64,000 nucleotides of DNA from JASBTN01 sp965228805 (GCF_965228805.1 NZ_CBDDIE010000003.1:186001-250000), one strand, 5' to 3'; positions 42,754 through 52,055 are shown, numbered from the stretch's first letter. Notes: generated by a model not told the origin, from the sequence alone. Made by a program: numbers and translations.

Positions 42754-42877
42754 GCCTCACGGGGCAACTCTACCCTGAATTGCTGCGATGCGGCATAGCG
42801 CCGCGCTTGGCCCATTTGGCGTAGGAATTTGTTCGCGTGTGAACCATATACCCTGCACGCGAACAGAGGAGCATCCC

Positions 42878-43111
42878 ATGGACATGAGCCAGACCCCGGC
42901 CGCCACCGAAGCTGAAACCACCCATCACACCACCGACCCCAAGGCTGAACGCCGCGCCGAGATCATCGGCTTCGGCATCGTCGCCGGCCTGATCGCCACC
43001 CTGGGCGTTGCCTTCCTGGCCATGGGCCTGACCGGCGTGGGCCTGGTCGCCGTGGCGCTGGTGCCGGTGATCTACATCATGCTGGTCTGGATGGCGGGCG
43101 GCAAAGGCTGA
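42878..43111 (+). CDS. Small membrane protein, unknown
   Basis: A protein of 77 residues from the ATG at 42878 with GAGGAG 7-12 bases upstream. A His/Thr-rich cytoplasmic start (TEAETTHHTTDPKAERRAEI) is followed by two hydrophobic helices (GFGIVAGLIATLGVAFLAMG and VGLVAVALVPVIYIMLVWMA). No family recognised. A good terminator follows, so it is a single-gene transcript. Confidence 0.8.
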   Translation: MDMSQTPAATEAETTHHTTDPKAERRAEIIGFGIVAGLIATLGVAFLAMGLTGVGLVAVALVPVIYIMLVWMAGGKG

Positions 43112-43134
43112 CCCCTCCCCCTCCCGATGAACGA

Positions 43135-43164
43135 AGGGGCGCCAAATGGCGCCCCTATTGTTTT
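43135..43164. terminator. Terminator shared by convergent genes
   Basis: AGGGGCGCC, loop AAAT, GGCGCCCCT, then ATTGTTTT on the plus strand, 23 bases after the small membrane protein stop. The hairpin can also serve the minus-strand aminotransferase, whose stop codon lies at 43163-43165. Confidence 0.85.
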
Positions 43165-44290
43165 ACAGGACCTTGTCGATCACCTGTTTCAGGCGATCGA
43201 GGCTCGCATCCACGTCATAAAGCTTGTCGAGCCCGAACAACCCCAGCCGGAACGAGGAATAATCATCGCCCTCGTCGCACATCAACGGCACGCCGGCGGC
43301 AATCTGCACCCCTTCGGCGGCAAAGGGCTTGCCCATCTTCACCTCGGGATCATCGGTATAGGCCACGACCACGCCCGGCGCGCCAAAACCCTCGGCGGCG
43401 ACGGATTTGATGCCCTTCTCGGCCAGCAGAGCGCGCACGCGGTCGCCCTGCTCCCACTGCGCATCGCGCAGCTTGTCGAAGCCGTAGTCCTTGGTCTCCA
43501 GCATCGCGTCCCGGAAGGCGCGCAGGGCGTCCGTGGGCATGGTGGCGTGATAGGCGTGCCCGCCGCCCTCATAGGCCTCCATGATCGACAGCCACTTGCC
43601 CAGGTCCACGGCAAAGCTGGTCGAGGTCGCCCCTTTCGCCAGGTCCCGCGCCGTTTCGTTCATCATGACCAAACCGGCAGAGGGTTGCGCCGACCAGCCC
43701 TTTTGCGGGGCCGAGATCAGAACGTCCACCCCGGTCGCCTTCATGTCGACCCAGGCACAGCCCGAGGCGATGCAGTCCAGCACGAAGATGCCGCCCACCG
43801 CGTGCACGGCCTCGGCCACGGCACTCAGGTAGTCATCGGGCAGGATCATGCCGCTGGCAGTTTCCACATGCGGGGCAAAGACAACATCCGGCCTCTCGGC
43901 GGCGATGCGCGCGGTGACTTCCTCGATCGGGGCGGGTGCGAAGCCCGCCTGACGGTCATTGCCAACCCGGCGGGCCTTCAACACGGTTTCCTCGGCGGGA
44001 ATGCCACCCATCTCGAAGATCTGGCTCCAGCGGAAGGAAAAGAACCCGTTGCGGATCACCATCACGCGCTTGCCGGTGGCAAACTGGCGGGCGACGGCCT
44101 CCATGGCATAGGTGCCGCCACCGGGCACCACGGCCACCGCATCGGCATTGTAGACCTCGCGCAGGGTGGCGGAGATGTCGTTCATCACCCCCTGGAAGGC
44201 TTTGGACATGTGGTTCAGCGAGCGGTCGGTGAAAACAACCGAAAATTCCAACATCCCATCGGGATCGATATCGGGGCGCAAGGCGTGCAT
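43163..44290 (-). CDS. Class V aminotransferase (serine-glyoxylate/alanine-glyoxylate type)
   Basis: A protein of 375 residues from the ATG at 44290, which has AAGGAG upstream. PLP-fold class V features are VVPGGGTYAMEAVARQFATG, HVETASGMILPDDYLSAVAE, VDVLISAPQKGWSAQPSAGL (Schiff-base Lys) and YHATMPTDALRAFRDAM. The natural substrate is uncertain; serine, alanine or a taurine-like amine with glyoxylate or pyruvate are candidates. Two Lrp-type regulator genes lie just upstream on the same strand. Confidence 0.85.
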   Translation of the reverse strand: MHALRPDIDPDGMLEFSVVFTDRSLNHMSKAFQGVMNDISATLREVYNADAVAVVPGGGTYAMEAVARQFATGKRVMVIRNGFFSFRWSQIFEMGGIPAEETVLKARRVGNDRQAGFAPAPIEEVTARIAAERPDVVFAPHVETASGMILPDDYLSAVAEAVHAVGGIFVLDCIASGCAWVDMKATGVDVLISAPQKGWSAQPSAGLVMMNETARDLAKGATSTSFAVDLGKWLSIMEAYEGGGHAYHATMPTDALRAFRDAMLETKDYGFDKLRDAQWEQGDRVRALLAEKGIKSVAAEGFGAPGVVVAYTDDPEVKMGKPFAAEGVQIAAGVPLMCDEGDDYSSFRLGLFGLDKLYDVDASLDRLKQVIDKVL

Positions 44291-44458
44291 GGGCGGCTCC
44301 TTTGAAGTGACAGGCGGCATTCGGCACCAGGATTATGGCGCATGACGGGCGAAAAACGCCGGATTTCCGCGCATTCGCGATTTGAACCGGAACTGCACCC
44401 GGTTTCAAAACAAAAATTCACAGGAAATGGCCCGAATTATTTCGCGCGCCGCCCGGTT

Positions 44459-44911
44459 TCAGATCGGGCCCGGCCGCCGCTCTTCGCTCAACAGCACGTT
44501 CGCCTCCACATCCCCGACCCCGGGCAGGGTCATGATGCGGCGCCTCAGCACCCGTTCGAAATCCGACAGGTCTCGGGCCACCACGCGCAGGCGATAGTCG
44601 TAGAGCCCCAAGACATGGGCCACGGTCTGCACCTCGGGAATGGCGGCTACGGCGCGTTCGAAATCTTCGAGGCTGACCCGCCCCTTGGTGGCGAGTTTCA
44701 CGCCCAGGAAGACGGTCACGCCAAAGCCCAGCGCCTCGCGGTCCAGGTCCACCCGGCGCCCGGCGATGATGCCGCTGTCATTGAGCCGCTTGACCCGCCG
44801 CCAGGCGGCCGGTTGAGACAGGCCGAAGCGCCGCCCCAACTCACCCGCCGACAGGGTCGCATCTTCGGCCAGGGCACGCAGGAAGTTTCGGTCGGTCTCG
44901 TCCAGGATCAT
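44459..44911 (-). CDS. Lrp/AsnC family regulator (1 of 2)
   Basis: A protein of 150 residues with the N-terminal helix-turn-helix DETDRNFLRALAEDATLSAG, ELGRRFGLSQPAAWRRVKRL and the C-terminal RAM ligand domain (AIPEVQTVAHVLGLYDYRLR). It overlaps the upstream Lrp gene by 4 bases. Paired Lrp genes may form mixed octamers. A link with the aminotransferase downstream is likely by position. Confidence 0.9.
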   Translation of the reverse strand: MILDETDRNFLRALAEDATLSAGELGRRFGLSQPAAWRRVKRLNDSGIIAGRRVDLDREALGFGVTVFLGVKLATKGRVSLEDFERAVAAIPEVQTVAHVLGLYDYRLRVVARDLSDFERVLRRRIMTLPGVGDVEANVLLSEERRPGPI

Positions 44912-45366
44912 AGCGGAAGCACCTCGTCGGTCTTGATCGTCGCCACCTGGGCCAGGGCCTCGATATCGGCGATATGCGGCAGGGTCAGGATGCGGGTGCG
45001 GTAGATTTGCTGGTAATGCGCCATGTCACGGGCCACCAGGTTCAGGCGCACATCGACCCGGCCCAGGAAGGTCTGGATCTCGATCACCTCGGGCACCAGA
45101 CGGGCCTCGGCCAGGAACTCATCAAAGGCGCGCGGGTTGGTCTTGTCCAACGTGATGCGCAGCGACACCTCAACCTCATAGCCCAGGCTGGGCCAGTGGA
45201 TCACTGCGTGCTGGCCGCGCAGGATGCCCGCGCGGGTGAGCTTTTCAAGGCGGCGCGAGCAGGTGGCCACGGTGACACCGGCCAGCTCGGCCAGTTCGGA
45301 ACCGACCAGTTCGGGATTCTGTTGCAATCGACGCAAGATGCGGCGGTCCGTATCATCGACCTGCAT
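44908..45366 (-). CDS. Lrp/AsnC family regulator (2 of 2)
   Basis: A protein of 152 residues with QVDDTDRRILRRLQQNPELV, GSELAELAGVTVATCSRRLE (helix-turn-helix) and a RAM domain (ARLVPEVIEIQTFLGRVDVR). It is divergent from ilvC across 135 bases, so ilvC is a natural candidate target. The intergenic region contains GGAATTTCC-type symmetry near 45415-45425, which could be an Lrp contact. Confidence 0.9.
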   Translation of the reverse strand: MQVDDTDRRILRRLQQNPELVGSELAELAGVTVATCSRRLEKLTRAGILRGQHAVIHWPSLGYEVEVSLRITLDKTNPRAFDEFLAEARLVPEVIEIQTFLGRVDVRLNLVARDMAHYQQIYRTRILTLPHIADIEALAQVATIKTDEVLPL

Positions 45367-45501
45367 GATTTCCTCGGCATTTTACAGATTGGCGAATGAT
45401 TCCACCGCTCTTTATGGAATTTCCATTCACTATGCAAACGTCATGCAGCACAAATCTCTATTCTGCCCCCAGAACACAAACACGGAAAAAGGACGCGAAA
45501 C

Positions 45502-46524
45502 ATGCGCGTGTATTACGATCGCGATTGCGACATCAACCTGATCAAGGACAAGAAAGTTGCCATCCTGGGCTATGGCTCGCAGGGCCATGCCCACGCGCTG
45601 AACCTGCGCGACAGTGGCGCCAAGAACCTCGTCATTGCCCTGCGCGAAGGCTCGCCCTCGGCCAAGAAAGCCGAAGCCGAAGGTCTGCAGGTCATGGGCA
45701 TCGCCGAAGCCGCCGCCTGGTGTGACGTGATCATGTTCACCATGCCCGACGAGCTGCAGGCCGAGACCTACAAGAAATACGTGCATGACAACATCAAGCC
45801 GGGCGCAGCAATTGCCTTCGCCCACGGCCTGAACGTGCACTTCGGCCTGATCGAGCCGAAAGAAGGCGTCGACGTCATCATGATGGCACCGAAGGGCCCG
45901 GGTCACACCGTGCGTGGCGAATACGTCAAGGGCGGCGGCGTGCCCTGCCTGGTGGCCGTGGACCGCGACGCGACCGGCAAGGCGCTGGAAATCGGCCTGT
46001 CCTACTGCTCCGCCATCGGCGGCGGCCGCTCGGGCGTCATCGAAACCAACTTCCGCGAGGAATGCGAAACCGACCTGTTCGGCGAGCAGGCCGTTCTGTG
46101 CGGCGGCATCGTCGAGCTGATCCGCTGCGGTTTCGAAACCCTGGTCGAAGCCGGTTATGCCCCGGAGATGGCCTATTTCGAATGTCTGCACGAAACCAAG
46201 CTGATCGTGGACCTGATCTACGAAGGCGGCATCGCGAACATGGACTACTCGATCTCGAACACTGCCGAATATGGCCAGTACGTGACCGGTCCGCGCATCC
46301 TGCCCTACGAGCAGACCAAGAAGGCGATGAAAGAGACCCTGTCGGACATCCAGACCGGCAAGTTCGTGCGTGACTTCATGCTGGAGAACGCCGTGGGTCA
46401 GCCGACCATCAAGGCCGCCCGCCGTCACAACGACGAGCATCAGATCGAGCAGGTCGGCAAGAAGCTGCGTGACATGATGCCCTGGATCTCGGCCGGCAAA
46501 CTGGTTGACCAGGAAAAGAACTGA
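45502..46524 (+). CDS. ilvC: Ketol-acid reductoisomerase (class I)
   Basis: A protein of 340 residues: an NADPH-binding start KVAILGYGSQGHAHALNLRD, then PKGPGHTVRGEYVKGGGVPC, the metal site ETNFREECETDLFGEQAVLC and the helical C-terminus CLHETKLIVDLIYEGGIANM. It performs the second step of valine/isoleucine synthesis. A good GGACG-type ribosome site precedes the ATG. Terminator follows. Confidence 0.97.
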   Translation: MRVYYDRDCDINLIKDKKVAILGYGSQGHAHALNLRDSGAKNLVIALREGSPSAKKAEAEGLQVMGIAEAAAWCDVIMFTMPDELQAETYKKYVHDNIKPGAAIAFAHGLNVHFGLIEPKEGVDVIMMAPKGPGHTVRGEYVKGGGVPCLVAVDRDATGKALEIGLSYCSAIGGGRSGVIETNFREECETDLFGEQAVLCGGIVELIRCGFETLVEAGYAPEMAYFECLHETKLIVDLIYEGGIANMDYSISNTAEYGQYVTGPRILPYEQTKKAMKETLSDIQTGKFVRDFMLENAVGQPTIKAARRHNDEHQIEQVGKKLRDMMPWISAGKLVDQEKN

Positions 46525-46557
46525 TCCCCGTCTCCGCTGAGACAATCGGTTATATGG

Positions 46558-46595
46558 CGGTCCGTCGGGGAAACCCGGCGGGCCGTTTTCTTTTG
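46558..46595 (+). terminator. Rho-independent terminator of ilvC
   Basis: Stem CGGTCCGTCGGG/CCCGGCGGGCCG (with wobbles) around GAAA, followed by TTTTCTTTT. Confidence 0.88.
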
Positions 46596-46659
46596 ACTTT
46601 CCGATAAAATCTTCCGCCTATTGGCGGGGATTTGCTCAAGAGCTTGCAGAAATCGAACA

Positions 46660-47547
46660 ATGACCCGGAACTGGATATATCTCGTGCTGCTCTCGGTGAT
46701 CTGGGGGGCAAGCTTCATGGGCGTGTCTCTGGCGCTTGACGGTTTCGGGCCGCTCGGGGTGGCAGCCATTCGCATCACCATGGGGGCGGTGTTGCTGACT
46801 GGTCTGGCCTTCGCCATGGGGATCGGTCTGCCTGGGCTGGCGCAATCCCGCCTGTGGCTGCACGTTGCCGGGATGGGGCTCTTCTCTAACGCAATTCCCT
46901 TCTTCCTGCTCAGCTGGGGGCAGCAACATGTCACCAGCGGCTTTGCAGGCATCACCATGGCGGTGGTTCCCCTGTTGGTACTGCCCCTGGCCCATGTCTT
47001 CGTTCCTGGCGAAACGCTCACGCCGCGCAAGACCATTGGCTTTGCCATCGGCTTCATCGGTGTCGGCGTCTTGATCGGCCCCGGCGCCCTGGCGCGTTCC
47101 GGCGCAGCGCTGGAATTCTGGGCGCAACTGGCCTGCATTGCGGCGGCCGGGTGTTACGCCATCGGCTCGATCTTTACCCGGCTCGCACCAAAATCGGACC
47201 AGATCGCTTTCTCTGCCGCCGGGCTTCTGGTCGCGACAGTCGCAGTCCTTCCCGTGGCGCTCTCCCTTAAGGGATTGCCGGAGATGCCCGGCGCAACCGC
47301 CTTCTGGGCAATGGTCTACCTGGGCGTTTTCCCCACCGCCCTGGCCACAATCCTGTTGGTCAAGGTCGTGCAAAGCGCCGGGCCCAGCTTCATGAGCATC
47401 GTGAACTACCTGGTCCCGGTCTGGAGTGTTCTGTTCGGCACCATCCTCTTGTCCGAGGCCTTGCCCAGTAGTTTCCTCGGCGCGTTGGCTCTGATCCTCG
47501 TGGGGCTTGCCGTCAGCCGAGCACGCCCCCACCGTCGTCGCCCTTGA
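46660..47547 (+). CDS. EamA/DMT-family membrane transporter
   Basis: A protein of 295 residues from the ATG at 46660. Ten-helix EamA architecture: IYLVLLSVIWGASFMGVSLA, VAAIRITMGAVLLTGLAFAM, AIPFFLLSWGQQHVTSGFAG, and the second half with YLGVFPTALATILLVKVVQS and VNYLVPVWSVLFGTILLSEA. Substrate unknown. An earlier in-frame start lies within the terminator region and is not used. Confidence 0.87.
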   Translation: MTRNWIYLVLLSVIWGASFMGVSLALDGFGPLGVAAIRITMGAVLLTGLAFAMGIGLPGLAQSRLWLHVAGMGLFSNAIPFFLLSWGQQHVTSGFAGITMAVVPLLVLPLAHVFVPGETLTPRKTIGFAIGFIGVGVLIGPGALARSGAALEFWAQLACIAAAGCYAIGSIFTRLAPKSDQIAFSAAGLLVATVAVLPVALSLKGLPEMPGATAFWAMVYLGVFPTALATILLVKVVQSAGPSFMSIVNYLVPVWSVLFGTILLSEALPSSFLGALALILVGLAVSRARPHRRRP

Positions 47548-47585
47548 GCAATCGTGGTATCATGCGGCGAAAGGGAATGATCATC

Positions 47586-48116
47586 ATGAAACGACGCGCA
47601 TTTCTAGCAAGCCTCCTGGCAACGCCTGCCCTGTCCGGTCAAGCGCACGCCCACGAGAGGCGAACATTCGCCCCCAAGTTCAGCCGTTTCCGGTTCTTCC
47701 ATCAAGGCGCATCCCAAAGCCCGCACTGGCTGGTCCTGGGCACAGGGGCGTCACCAGCCGGTTGGGATCTGCGTGCAGAGGTCGAAGAGCAACCGGTCGA
47801 AAAACTGAACATCAGCGCACTTCTGGGCGGACTGTTTCGCGCACCGGTACGCGCGCGCCTGCGCGAGGCGCGGCTGCTGGGGCCGGTGTATCTGAATGGC
47901 AGGACCCTTGCGGTGCCCTATGACGTCGCCCCGCACCGGGCGGCTATTGCGCACAAGCGGACGGAGTGGATCTTTCGGTTCCGCCCAAAACACTTACGTG
48001 CGATCCCGCCGATATCAAAGGACATGTTCGCCAAACCCGAAGTTGGCCACGCCTATTTGACTGCGGATGGGGCCGAGTTGATCGTGCTGATCCAACCGAC
48101 GCGGGTCCGGCCCTAA
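47586..48116 (+). CDS. Exported protein of unknown function
   Basis: A protein of 176 residues from the ATG at 47586, giving a clean signal peptide with twin Arg (MKRRAFLASLLATPALSGQA). The mature part is small and basic (HQGASQSPHWLVLGTGASPA, GWDLRAEVEEQPVEKLNISA, FRFRPKHLRAIPPISKDMF). No family recognised. Upstream in-frame starts at 47562 and 47577 are possible. It converges with glmM, overlapping its end by 4 bases. Confidence 0.7.
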   Translation: MKRRAFLASLLATPALSGQAHAHERRTFAPKFSRFRFFHQGASQSPHWLVLGTGASPAGWDLRAEVEEQPVEKLNISALLGGLFRAPVRARLREARLLGPVYLNGRTLAVPYDVAPHRAAIAHKRTEWIFRFRPKHLRAIPPISKDMFAKPEVGHAYLTADGAELIVLIQPTRVRP

Positions 48117-49453
48117 ACGGCCGATTCTACCGCCGCGACGATGTCCTCGACGACCCGGTTCAACAACACCTCGTCCTCGCATTCCGCCATGACACGGATC
48201 AGCGGCTCGGTGCCCGACTTGCGGATCAACACGCGGCCCTTGTCGCCCAAATCGGCCTCGCCAGATGCAATCGCCTCCTGCACGGACACCTGTTCCAGGG
48301 GCGCCTGCCCAGCTTGAAAGCGCACGTTCTGCAACATCTGCGGAACGGTTTCAAACACCTGGGTCAGTTGCGAAGCAGGCTTGCCGCTGACCACCATCTC
48401 GGCCAGAAATTGCAGCCCGGCCAGCAAGCCGTCTCCGGTGGTCGCGTAGTCGGTCATGACGATGTGACCCGACTGTTCGCCACCCAGATTGAACCCCTTG
48501 GCACGCATCGCCTCGACCACATGGCGGTCGCCGACCTTGGTCCGGTGCAACCCGATGCCATGGCCTGCCAGATAACGTTCGAGCCCCAGGTTCGACATGA
48601 CCGTAGCCACCAAGGCGCCCCCGGCCAGGCGTCCCTCGGCGGCCCATTGGCGCGCAAAAAGGCCCATGATCTGATCACCATCGGCCACGCGGCCATTCTC
48701 GTCGATGATCATGACCCGGTCGGCATCACCATCCAGACAGATGCCCACATCCGCGCCGTGGGCCACCACGGTCTGCGCCGCCAGGTCGGTATCGGTCGAA
48801 CCACAGCCCTTGTTGATATTGGTCCCGTCAGGTGACACGCCCACGGGGATCACCTCGGCACCCAGCTCCCACAGGACCTCGGGCGCCGCACGATAGGCCG
48901 CGCCATTGGCACAGTCGATCACCACCTTGATCCCGTTCAGCCGTTTGCGCTTGGGAAACGTGGTCTTGAGGTACTCGACATAGCGCAGTCGGCTTTCGTC
49001 CACCCGGCGGGCGCGGCCGATGTTTTGCGATTGCACGGGCTCAACCCCAGCGGCCACAAGCGCCTCGATCTGCGCCTCGTCCTCGTCCGAGAGCTTGAAC
49101 CCGTCCGGGCCGAAGAATTTGATGCCGTTGTCATGGAACGGGTTGTGGCTGGCCGAGATCATGATGCCAAGATCGGCCCGCATCGAATGGGTCATGCGGC
49201 CCACGGCTGGGGTCGGCACCGGACCCATGAGCAACACGTTCATGCCGGTTGAGGTCAGGCCGGCGACCAGCGCATTCTCCAACATGTAGCCCGACAGACG
49301 CGTATCCTTGCCGATCACCACACGGTGGCCATTCAGCCCGTCGCGGCGGAAATGCCGCCCCGCCGCCGCGCCCAGGCGCAGCGCCATTTCAGCGGTCATC
49401 GGCCAGGAGTTCGCCAGGCCGCGTACGCCATCGGTGCCGAACAGTTTGTCCAT
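48113..49453 (-). CDS. glmM: Phosphoglucosamine mutase GlmM
   Basis: A protein of 446 residues: LFGTDGVRGLANSWPMTAEM at the start, the phosphoserine loop MISASHNPFHDNG (Ser about 102), the metal loop CLDGDADRVMIIDENGRVAD, the sugar loop MRAKGFNLGGEQSGHIVM and the phosphate loop IRKSGTEPLIRVMAECED. It makes glucosamine-1-phosphate for peptidoglycan. It starts 1 base after the folP stop. Confidence 0.96.
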   Translation of the reverse strand: MDKLFGTDGVRGLANSWPMTAEMALRLGAAAGRHFRRDGLNGHRVVIGKDTRLSGYMLENALVAGLTSTGMNVLLMGPVPTPAVGRMTHSMRADLGIMISASHNPFHDNGIKFFGPDGFKLSDEDEAQIEALVAAGVEPVQSQNIGRARRVDESRLRYVEYLKTTFPKRKRLNGIKVVIDCANGAAYRAAPEVLWELGAEVIPVGVSPDGTNINKGCGSTDTDLAAQTVVAHGADVGICLDGDADRVMIIDENGRVADGDQIMGLFARQWAAEGRLAGGALVATVMSNLGLERYLAGHGIGLHRTKVGDRHVVEAMRAKGFNLGGEQSGHIVMTDYATTGDGLLAGLQFLAEMVVSGKPASQLTQVFETVPQMLQNVRFQAGQAPLEQVSVQEAIASGEADLGDKGRVLIRKSGTEPLIRVMAECEDEVLLNRVVEDIVAAVESAV

Positions 49454-49454
49454 C

Positions 49455-50480
49455 TTACTCGTCCCCAATCATCGCCAGGTGCAGCGCCAGCGCCTGCCTG
49501 GTCTCAAACGTGTCATGCACGCGCAGGATCTGCGCGCCCTGCTGTGCCGCGAACAGCGCCACGGCCACCGACCCCGCCATGCGGTCCTTGGCCCCTTCCG
49601 CGCCGCCGATCGTGCCGATGAACCGCTTGCGCGAGGCGCCCAACAGGATCGGCAGGCCCAAATCGTGCAACAGGCTCAGGCCGCGCAGCAGGCTCAGGTT
49701 GTGTTCCAGCGTCTTACCAAAGCCGATGCCCGGGTCCACGATAATCCGATCCCGGCGAATGCCTGAAACACAAGCGGCGGAAATCCGCTCTTCCAGGTGG
49801 TCATAGACGTCAAAAAGCACGTTGTCGTAGCGCGGATCGGCCTGCATGGTTTCGGGACTGCCCTGGGCGTGCATCAGGCAGACGGGCACATCACGTTCGG
49901 CGACCAGATTGGCAAGCTCCGGGTCGAACAGGAAGGCCGAGACGTCGTTGACGATATCGGCACCGGCGTCCAGCGCCGCTTCGGCCACGCGGGCCTTGCG
50001 CGTGTCGATGGAGATCGGCGTTGTGATCCCCGCCGCGCGGATTGCCTCGATAACCGGCGCAGTGCGCCGAATTTCTTCTTCGATACCAACCTCTTCGGCC
50101 CCGGGGCGCGTGCTTTCGCCGCCAATATCCAGGATATCGGCATCCGCTGCCATGGCGCGGGCTCGGGCCACTGCCGTTTCAAGCGACAGGTGATCCCCCC
50201 CGTCCGAGAAACTGTCCGGCGTCACGTTCAAGATGCCCATGATGCGCGGGCGATCCAGGCTCAAACCGCAAAGGTCGGCGCGGGCACCAGACAAGCGCGC
50301 GCGTGTCTCCGCGTTCAGCTCGGAGGCCAGAGCATAGTCCCAGGTGCCGTTTTCACTGCGAATGTTCACATTGTCGAACCAGACGTGACGGCTGCCCCCA
50401 AGCCGGGCCTGCTCGCGGTCGGCCTTTGGGGGTTCATCATAGGGGCCGCTGCGGGGGATGGCGTGGAAATAGGTGCTCAT
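49455..50480 (-). CDS. folP: Dihydropteroate synthase FolP
   Basis: A protein of 341 residues, longer than the usual ~280 because of an N-terminal part of about 75 residues (SGPYDEPPKADREQARLGGS, NVNIRSENGTWDYALASELN). The barrel contains IMGILNVTPDSFSDGGDH, DILDIGGESTRPGAEEVGIE, ADIVNDVSAF, IIVDPGIGFGKTLEHNLSLL and LGASRKRFIGTIGG. It joins the pterin pyrophosphate to p-aminobenzoate. Overlaps folB by 4 bases. Confidence 0.95.
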   Translation of the reverse strand: MSTYFHAIPRSGPYDEPPKADREQARLGGSRHVWFDNVNIRSENGTWDYALASELNAETRARLSGARADLCGLSLDRPRIMGILNVTPDSFSDGGDHLSLETAVARARAMAADADILDIGGESTRPGAEEVGIEEEIRRTAPVIEAIRAAGITTPISIDTRKARVAEAALDAGADIVNDVSAFLFDPELANLVAERDVPVCLMHAQGSPETMQADPRYDNVLFDVYDHLEERISAACVSGIRRDRIIVDPGIGFGKTLEHNLSLLRGLSLLHDLGLPILLGASRKRFIGTIGGAEGAKDRMAGSVAVALFAAQQGAQILRVHDTFETRQALALHLAMIGDE

Positions 50481-51316
50481 GCCACCCCCTCGATCCGCAG
50501 CTCCTCTGCCTGCATCTCGTCGGCAAACCAGCGGGTCAGGTCCACCGGATCAGTGCTCTCGGGCCCATCCACCGCGTCCAGAACCAGTTTCGACGGCGCC
50601 CAGAGCACCGGCTGACCGTTCTTCATCGCCCAGTCCAACTCGGTGCGGGTAGCGACGACCTTCACCCGCGGCTCGGCCCCAGCCAGAGCCCAGGCAGCCT
50701 GTTCGATGGCCAGAAGATCGATGTGGCGCTGTGCGTCAGCCGTCGCAGCACGGGGGCCATCGGTAGTTGCGGCCACGGTGACGATTAGCGGGCGCGGATC
50801 GTCAGCCAGCCGGTCCAGCAAAACAGAAAGGTCACCCTGCCCCAGATGCACTACCAGCGGATGCGGCACGTCGGCACCTTCGGCCAGCGCAGCCTCACCC
50901 CGGCCGCGCACGATCTCAACCCCCAGCTTGCCGGGACCCCGATCCAGCTTCTGAATACGCACGAAGACGCGTAGCGGCTGTCGCTCGGCCAGTAGCCGCG
51001 CGGCAATGCGTTCGGCAAGTGTTTCAAGCAGGTTCAGTCGCTCGGCGGCCAGTTCCGCCGTGATCGCCTCGGTCACCGTGTCATAGGACAGGATATCGTC
51101 CACATCATCGGTATCAGCCCCATCATGGGCACCGACCTCAACCACCACATCGAAGCGCAGCCGCTGGGTCACGCCGCGTTCGGCCTGAAAGGCACCAATT
51201 TCGACGGCAACCTCGTGGTCGCGCACGGAAATTCGGTCCGCCGGCGTGGCAGAGGCGGCAGTGCCAGCAGCACGGCCCTCAAGCGGGCCGAAGGCCTGGG
51301 TGGTCTCGTCAGTCAT
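50477..51316 (-). CDS. folB: Dihydroneopterin aldolase FolB with large C-terminal extension
   Basis: A protein of 279 residues from the ATG at 51316 (GAGGA upstream). Residues ~20-145 match FolB: ISVRDHEVAVEIGAFQAERG, LSYDTVTEAITAELAAERLN, LLETLAERIAARLLAE. FolB alone is ~120 residues; here ~130 more follow (HPLVVHLGQGDLSVLLDRLA, IDLLAIEQAAWALAGAEPRV, QPVLWAPSKLVLDAVDGPES). The extension recalls the C-terminal part of an amino-acid-kinase-like fold, but that is only a pattern impression. Confidence 0.82.
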   Translation of the reverse strand: MTDETTQAFGPLEGRAAGTAASATPADRISVRDHEVAVEIGAFQAERGVTQRLRFDVVVEVGAHDGADTDDVDDILSYDTVTEAITAELAAERLNLLETLAERIAARLLAERQPLRVFVRIQKLDRGPGKLGVEIVRGRGEAALAEGADVPHPLVVHLGQGDLSVLLDRLADDPRPLIVTVAATTDGPRAATADAQRHIDLLAIEQAAWALAGAEPRVKVVATRTELDWAMKNGQPVLWAPSKLVLDAVDGPESTDPVDLTRWFADEMQAEELRIEGVA

Positions 51317-51422
51317 GGTATCCTCGGGCGAATTTGCGCGCACAATGCCCTGAAAACACCGCGAAAGGCCAGCGAATAGCGGCTTTCCGGCGCCGCGACG
51401 CGACGCCCCCCAACCATGCAAG

Positions 51423-52055
51423 TCAGTTCGACGACAGACGCACCGGCATGCGGTAGAACTTGTGCACCCCGATCCGGGTCGTCTGGATGAACCGCCGCGC
51501 CCAGGAGGGGTTCACTCCGGTGGTGTGGTAATGGGTGGCCCCATCGGTCAACCCGCGCGGAGCACCGTCCATCAGGGCGCGGGCAATCTTGCCCGCAGTG
51601 GCCCAGGCGGCAGGCTCGCTGACACGTTCGGGGTTGCCATCGCAGGTATAGGTGAACTGGCACTGGTACTTGCGCCCGGTGCCCTGGTTGACCACGCCAC
51701 AGATCGAATTCGGGAATTGGGTGGAGTCGACGCGGTTCAGGATCACCTCGGCAACGGCAAATTGACCTTTCACGGCCTCGCCCCGCGCCTCGAAATAGAG
51801 TGCCTCGGTCAGACACTGCCATTGCGCGTCGCCCGTGGCTTCGGGCTGAGTGTCGACCCAGGCGCGGCTGTAGCGTTGCGCATTGCCCGTCACCGGGGCC
51901 TGCCCCAGGCGTGCCACCCGGGTCGGATCAAGCGTGGCGAGGCCAGCAGCCTCGGTGGCAAGCACCCCTTCGACCCCTGTTGGAGTCGTTTCCGCGTGAC
52001 CGGGCGCGCCCAGAAGAAGGCCGAATACAGCGGCCGAATACAGTGTACGAACCAT
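51423..52055 (-). CDS. SleB-type cell wall hydrolase
   Basis: A protein of 210 residues from the ATG at 52055 with a signal peptide (MVRTLYSAAVFGLLLGAPGH). The hydrolase_2 domain has the catalytic Glu in LTEALYFEARGEAVKGQFAV, then EVILNRVDSTQFPNSICGVV, YQCQFTYTCDGNPERVSEPA and GATHYHTTGVNPSWARRF. It probably cuts peptidoglycan glycan strands in the periplasm. An upstream in-frame start would add a non-signal leader and is not used. Confidence 0.9.
   Translation of the reverse strand: MVRTLYSAAVFGLLLGAPGHAETTPTGVEGVLATEAAGLATLDPTRVARLGQAPVTGNAQRYSRAWVDTQPEATGDAQWQCLTEALYFEARGEAVKGQFAVAEVILNRVDSTQFPNSICGVVNQGTGRKYQCQFTYTCDGNPERVSEPAAWATAGKIARALMDGAPRGLTDGATHYHTTGVNPSWARRFIQTTRIGVHKFYRMPVRLSSN

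Noticed and set aside
45396..45725. Possible leader peptide for ilvC attenuation
   Set aside because: The reading frame continues deep into ilvC, has no run of Val, Leu or Ile codons, and no attenuator hairpin with T run precedes ilvC.
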